Assembly (NCBI GenBank): GCA_024103385.1
Contig: JAGFIT010000087.1
Span: forward strand, 1 to 64,000
DNA from: Vicingus serpentipes
GTDB lineage: Bacteria; Bacteroidota; Bacteroidia; Flavobacteriales_E; Vicingaceae
DNA: 64,000 nt
Direction of reading: 5' to 3'
Position 1 is the first letter of the stretch. Each line of letters starts with the position of its first letter. The notes below the pieces were generated by a model, which was not told the DNA's origin, made no database searches, and saw only the letters and a program-made list of their open reading frames with translations. Of this stretch, positions 60,060-64,000 are shown in pieces. The position numbers and the translations under genes are program-made.

Positions 60060-60067
60060 TAGTTTTG
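60060..60067 (+). promoter_or_regulatory. -7 promoter element of the M61 gene
   Basis: TAGTTTTG matches TAnnTTTG, 18 bases before the ATG at 60086. Confidence 0.5.
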
Positions 60068-60085
60068 GTTAATAAACGGTCTTTT

Positions 60086-61925
60086 ATGAAAAATTTATTC
60101 AGCATATTAATATCACTAACTGCTTTCTTTTCTGGTTTTGCCCAAAATAATATTTACCAGTTTCACCTCAATTTAAACAACATTAAGGATGACCAATTGG
60201 AAGTCACTTTAAAAACACCTCAAATAGCCTCCGATACCATTATATACAACATCCCTAAAATTGTTCCTGGAACATACCAAATCTATGATTTTGGGCAATA
60301 TGTAACAAAATTTAAAGCTTTTAACAAAGAAGGAAAACCATTAACTGTCAATCAATTAAATAAAAATCAGTGGGAAATTTATAATGCTAAAAATCTTGAT
60401 AAGATTACTTATTGGGTTGAAGATACTTGGGATGCCAATATAGATGAATTGGTATTTGAACCTGGTGGAACAAATATTGAAACAGGAGAAAATATGGTGT
60501 TAAACAATCATGGTTTTTTTTGGCTATTTCGATAATATGAAAAATTATAACTATGAAATTAATATTACTCGTCCTTCTACCTTTTACGGTTCAACTGGTT
60601 TAACAACAGGTGTTACTGTCAATAATCAAGACCAATTTGTTACCAATAATTATATGGATCTGGTAGATGCTCCTATTATGTATAATGAGCCCGATACTAC
60701 AGTTATTAAAGTAGGAGAAACGGACATCCTAATTTCTGTTTACTCTAAAAACAAAACTGCATCCGCTAAAGAATTAGCAAGAGATATTCAAGCTATTTTA
60801 GAATTACAAAAAAATTATTTAGGCGAATTACCTGTAAAAAAATATGCTTTTATTATCTATCTTTATTCAGGAAAAAGTGGGTCAGGAGGAATTGGCGCTC
60901 TGGAGCACTCTTACTCCTCATTTTATTACCTTCCTGAAATGGCTGCTCATGAACTATCTGAAATTATTGTAAGGATAGCCGCTCACGAGTTTTTTCACAT
61001 TGTAACTCCCCTAAATATTCATTCCGAGGAAATTGGTGATTTTGATTTTATCCATCCTAAAATGTCCAAACACCTATGGCTTTATGAAGGTGTTACCGAA
61101 TATTTTGCAGGACACGTTCAAGCTTATGGAAATAAGGTTAACCCTGAAATGTATTTAGATATTATTCATGAAAAATTACTGGGTGCAGAGCAGTTTAAAG
61201 ACAACTTACCTTTTACAGAAATGAGTTTAGGTTGCTTAGATGAACACAAAGATCAATACTACAATGTTTATCTCAAAGGCGCATTAATTGGCTTGTGCCT
61301 AGATATATTGCTTAGAGAACAATCTAAAGGAAAGGTTGGTTTAAAAGATATTACTAAAAAATTATCACTAACCTATGGTAAAAATGTTCCATTTCAAGAT
61401 GATGAATTATTTGATAAAATCACCGAGCTCTCGACTCCTGAAATCAGACTTTTTTTCAAAAACTATGTAGAAGGAGACCAGTCACTCCCTTTAACAGAAG
61501 TACTTCAAAAAGTAGGAATTACATTTAAGAAAAATGTAACTACAAAAGAAATTACACTTGGCGACATAACGCTTGGCGGAAATCCTGAAACCAACCGACT
61601 TTTTGTAATGAACATTGAAAACATGAATGCATTTGGAAAAAAATTAGGTTACCATAAAGAGGACGAAATAATATCTATTAATGGCATTGAAATTAGCTTA
61701 CATAATGCTCAAAAGACAATAGAAAACATACAAAAAAACACAAAAGAAGGTGATAAAATTGAAGTGGTAATTGCTAGAAAAACAAATGGGAATATCAAAA
61801 ACAAAAAGTTAAAAGGAAAGGCTATAAGCATTGAAAAGACTAGAAAATATTTATTGGAGTTAAACAAAAATGCTACCGAACAACAACATCAATTATATAA
61901 AGCTTGGCTAGGACAGAATGAATAA
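60086..61925 (+). pseudogene. M61-family metallopeptidase, frame broken at an eight-T run
   Basis: The gene is split into two overlapping frames. The first starts at 60086 (MKNLFSILISLTAFFSGFAQ signal peptide) and covers the N-terminal domain to NNHGFFWLFR, stopping at 60535. The second continues with FFGYFDNMKNYNYEI, the zinc site AAHEFFHIVTPL with the third ligand in LYEGVTEYFAGH, and a C-terminal PDZ domain (about 460-560 of the joined protein). Deleting one T from the run at 60514-60521 restores one frame of about 612 residues. M61 enzymes are glycyl aminopeptidases of the envelope. The break may be mutation, sequencing error or slippage. Confidence 0.88.
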
Positions 61926-61958
61926 TTATTACCTTTAAATAATCAACGTGAAAAAAAT

Positions 61959-62999
61959 ATGCTCAATAAGAAAAAACTATACTGGGTTTCTCAAATAATA
62001 GGCTGGCTAGTTTATGTATTAATTGCAGGTTTTTTCAATCTCCTTAATAACAATGAACTAAATGCTGAATTAATAGTTAGTTTATTGTGCATATACTTAA
62101 TTGGTATCACTATTTCTCATATTTACCGAACAGTGATAGTGAGGTTAAATTGGATGCGCTACAACATCACTCATTTAATCCCTAGAGTATTAATGGGTGT
62201 TATCGTTTTTGGAACCATCGTTTACTTTATCCAAACCATTGTATTAGACATCATTATAACCAACACTCTTTACCAATTTAGCTTTGCTGATGCTTTTCCA
62301 AAAATTATCAATTGGACATTACTTTTTCTTTTGTGGTCATTGTTCTATTTTTTGTTTCACTTTATTAATAACTATAAGAAAGAAGAAATAAAAAACTTGA
62401 AATGGCAAGCTACTAAAAACGAAATAGAATTAAATAAAATAAAATCCCAACTTAACCCCCATTTTATTTTTAATTCTATGAACAGTATAAGAGCATTAGT
62501 AGACGAAAACCCGATGTTAGCAAAAGATGCCATTACACAACTTTCTAATGTGCTTAGAAATTCTTTATTGATGGGAAAGAAAAAAGTAATTCCTTTTAAT
62601 GAAGAATTAAAACTAGTAAATGATTATTTAAACCTAGAAAAAACACGTTTTGAAGAACGCTTAATCATCAAAAAAAATATTGATAAAATAACCGAATCCT
62701 TTTTAGTCCCCCCTTTAATGGTTCAAACATTAGTTGAAAATGGAATAAAGCATGGAACTTCGCAATTACCCAAAGGAGGAGAGATAAAAATTGATTCTCG
62801 AATAGAAAATGATTCTCTAATTATTACCATATACAATGATGGGTATTATGACGAAACTCAACAACCCGAGACAGGTTTTGGATTAATAAACACCAAACAA
62901 CGTTTACAACTGTTATATGGAGATCATGCACACTTTAAAATAGTTAATGAAGATGGAAAAGTAAAAACAGAACTCATTATTCCAAAAGATATTATCTAA
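61959..62999 (+). CDS. LytS/YehU-family sensor histidine kinase
   Basis: 346 residues. Four transmembrane segments occupy about residues 10-150 (IIGWLVYVLIAGFFNLL, LLCIYLIGITISHIY, VLMGVIVFGTIVYFI, WTLLFLLWSLFYFLFHF). Then a coiled coil leads to the phosphoacceptor motif QLNPHFIFNSMNSIRAL (His), and an HATPase_c domain with the N box (LVENGIKHG) and GFGLINTKQRL. It pairs with the LytTR response regulator 15 bases downstream. Its signal is unknown. Confidence 0.94.
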   Translation: MLNKKKLYWVSQIIGWLVYVLIAGFFNLLNNNELNAELIVSLLCIYLIGITISHIYRTVIVRLNWMRYNITHLIPRVLMGVIVFGTIVYFIQTIVLDIIITNTLYQFSFADAFPKIINWTLLFLLWSLFYFLFHFINNYKKEEIKNLKWQATKNEIELNKIKSQLNPHFIFNSMNSIRALVDENPMLAKDAITQLSNVLRNSLLMGKKKVIPFNEELKLVNDYLNLEKTRFEERLIIKKNIDKITESFLVPPLMVQTLVENGIKHGTSQLPKGGEIKIDSRIENDSLIITIYNDGYYDETQQPETGFGLINTKQRLQLLYGDHAHFKIVNEDGKVKTELIIPKDII

Positions 63000-63013
63000 T
63001 AAAACAAAAATTT

Positions 63014-63721
63014 ATGCAAGCAATTATTGTTGATGACGAACGACTCGCAAGAAAAGAACTACGAACCCTATTGGCTTCATTTCCAGATATAAAAATTATT
63101 GGGGAATGTGACAATGCTAACGATGCTATTACAGAAATTGATAAATTAAAACCTGACTTAATCTTCTTGGACATACATATGCCGTGTAAAGATGGTTTTA
63201 GTGTTTTAGAAGAACTCCATCATATACCACAAGTCATATTTGTTACCGCTTACGATGAGTATGCCATCAAAGCTTTTGAAGTAAATGCACTTGATTATTT
63301 ATTGAAACCTGTACAATCAGATCGATTAGAAGAAGCCATCAAAAAATTAACAAAAGAAACTCCTATTTCTAAAGAAAATGATAAACTAAACCTTAACGAT
63401 TCGGTATTTGTAAAAGACGGAGACAACTGTTGGTTTGTCAAACTAAAAGATGTCCCTATGTTTGAATCAGAAGGCAATTATGTTCGAGTTTATTTTGAGA
63501 ATCATAAACCATTGATTCTAAAATCGTTAAATAATTTAGAAACAAAGCTCGATGAAAAATATTTTTTTCGAGCCAACCGCAAATTAATTATTAACCTCAA
63601 CTGGATAGACAAAATAGAAAATTGGTTTAATGGCGGACTAATGGTAGATATGAAAAATGGAAAGAAAGTAGAAATATCTAGACGTCAAACCAGTAAACTA
63701 AAAAACATGAAAAGTTTATAG
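63014..63721 (+). CDS. LytTR-family response regulator
   Basis: 235 residues. The receiver domain (about 1-115) has the acidic pocket DDE near the start, the phosphoacceptor Asp in DLIFLDIHMPCKDG and the conserved Lys in LLKPVQS. The LytTR DNA-binding domain (about 135-235) has FFRANRKLIINLNWI and ISRRQTSKLKN. It forms one operon with the kinase. The 120-base gap before the SiaC-like gene includes no terminator that I can see. Confidence 0.95.
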   Translation: MQAIIVDDERLARKELRTLLASFPDIKIIGECDNANDAITEIDKLKPDLIFLDIHMPCKDGFSVLEELHHIPQVIFVTAYDEYAIKAFEVNALDYLLKPVQSDRLEEAIKKLTKETPISKENDKLNLNDSVFVKDGDNCWFVKLKDVPMFESEGNYVRVYFENHKPLILKSLNNLETKLDEKYFFRANRKLIINLNWIDKIENWFNGGLMVDMKNGKKVEISRRQTSKLKNMKSL

Positions 63722-63841
63722 CCTATTTTTTTAATTTATCTATAAATTGGTGTAATTAGTGGGCGTTTTTCTCAATTACGTATAAAAAGTAATGCTTCCT
63801 ATTGATTTTATTCGGATATTGAAGATTCTAGGTGACTAACT

Positions 63842-64000
63842 ATGGAAGTAATTAAGATTAAACCAACGAATGTTTCTCCTGAAATTATTCTTGATATGAA
63901 AAATAATATTTTTTCTATTAGGGGTAAATCCGTGGTATCTGAAGTGGATAGTTTCTACGCTCCCGTACTCGATTGGTTAGAAAAAGCAGAAGGCAGACTG
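63842..64000 (+). CDS. second SiaC-family (DUF1987) protein, cut by the window end
   Basis: The first 53 residues (MEVIKIKPTNVSPEIILDMKNN, IFSIRGKSVVSEVDSFYAPVLDWLEK) show the SiaC start: P-E-I at the first strand, F-S-I-R-G-K-S and the FYAPVLDWL helix. It resembles the copy at 6301 in layout. The phosphorylated segment lies beyond the window. It follows the LytTR regulator by 120 bases in the same direction. Confidence 0.8.
   Translation, partial: MEVIKIKPTNVSPEIILDMKNNIFSIRGKSVVSEVDSFYAPVLDWLEKAEGRL

Noticed and set aside
1-64000. CRISPR array, IS element with transposase, rRNA operon, prophage
   Set aside because: None is visible: no regularly spaced direct repeats, no transposase, integrase or phage structural gene, and no rRNA-like sequence.

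Overview
The window is AT-rich bacterial chromosome from a member of the Bacteroidota, most likely a free-living, aerobic Flavobacteriales-type organism. The reasons are: a protein with a type IX secretion (Por) C-terminal sorting domain, a CotH/lamin-tail surface protein, a TonB-dependent receptor with a carboxypeptidase-like N-terminal domain, LytS/LytTR signalling, DUF2480 and DUF983 genes, few Shine-Dalgarno sequences, and repeated TAnnTTTG promoter elements at a fixed distance before starts. The species cannot be named from sequence alone. No prophage, IS transposase, CRISPR array or integron is visible. The window is mainly housekeeping chromosome, and its unusual content is in small repeats, RNA elements and gene fusions.

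Layout. 1-4743 (minus): lspA (cut by the window edge), a DksA-like regulator, ileS and tRNA-Ala. 4877-9016 (plus): a DEAD-box helicase, a SiaC-like phosphoprotein, and a three-gene overlapping operon (VTC domain, DUF4956, DUF2490). 9068-10558: tRNA-Asn with a small GIY-YIG nuclease gene inserted at its 5' side between direct repeats, then a PfkB sugar kinase. 10615-13516 (minus): heme genes hemD and a fused hemA-hemC. 13796-17503: a small lipoprotein, an Rrf2 regulator with the Ric/YtfE iron-sulfur repair protein, and a fused E1 alpha/beta 2-oxoacid dehydrogenase. 17682-29752 (mostly plus): dCMP deaminase, S41 protease, exonuclease, fused oligopeptide ABC ATPase, radA, mltF (minus), WG-repeat protein, Nudix CoA pyrophosphatase, 5-FTHF cyclo-ligase. 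29964-32995: Hsp20, tRNA-Leu with a duplicated 3' fragment, prs, rplY, pth. 33062-36727: hemB, hemL, hemE. 36832-50323: RhlE-type helicase, radical SAM protein, CotH/T9SS protein with a small lipoprotein, ABC-F ATPase, DUF983, esterase, GT9, Pgi/Pmi, lipB, serine hydrolase, DUF2480. 50404-57104: ALDH7-type dehydrogenase and a thiamine salvage locus under two TPP riboswitches. 57238-64000: DUF1801 plus truncated hemoglobin, Smr protein, lipoproteins, a frameshifted M61 peptidase, a LytS/LytTR two-component pair and the start of a second SiaC-like gene.

How the genes work together. Heme synthesis from glutamyl-tRNA to coproporphyrinogen III is complete here in two clusters (hemAC-hemD and hemB-hemL-hemE). 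Thiamine is handled by salvage: an outer-membrane TonB receptor, a PnuC-type inner-membrane transporter, a thiamine-binding protein and a P-loop kinase. NO/iron-sulfur stress is represented by Rrf2-Ric and perhaps the truncated hemoglobin.

The most interesting layer is a set of dispersed palindromic repeats. They occur between genes, but also inside or at the ends of genes: in frame in ileS, in frame in a NadR-like kinase, forming the C-terminus of HemB, directly after the hemE stop, and interrupting a duplicated tRNA-Leu fragment. Other notable items are a strong terminator-shaped palindrome inside the pth reading frame, a TPP riboswitch with an 80-nt P3 arm, and a GIY-YIG cassette that duplicates part of tRNA-Asn.
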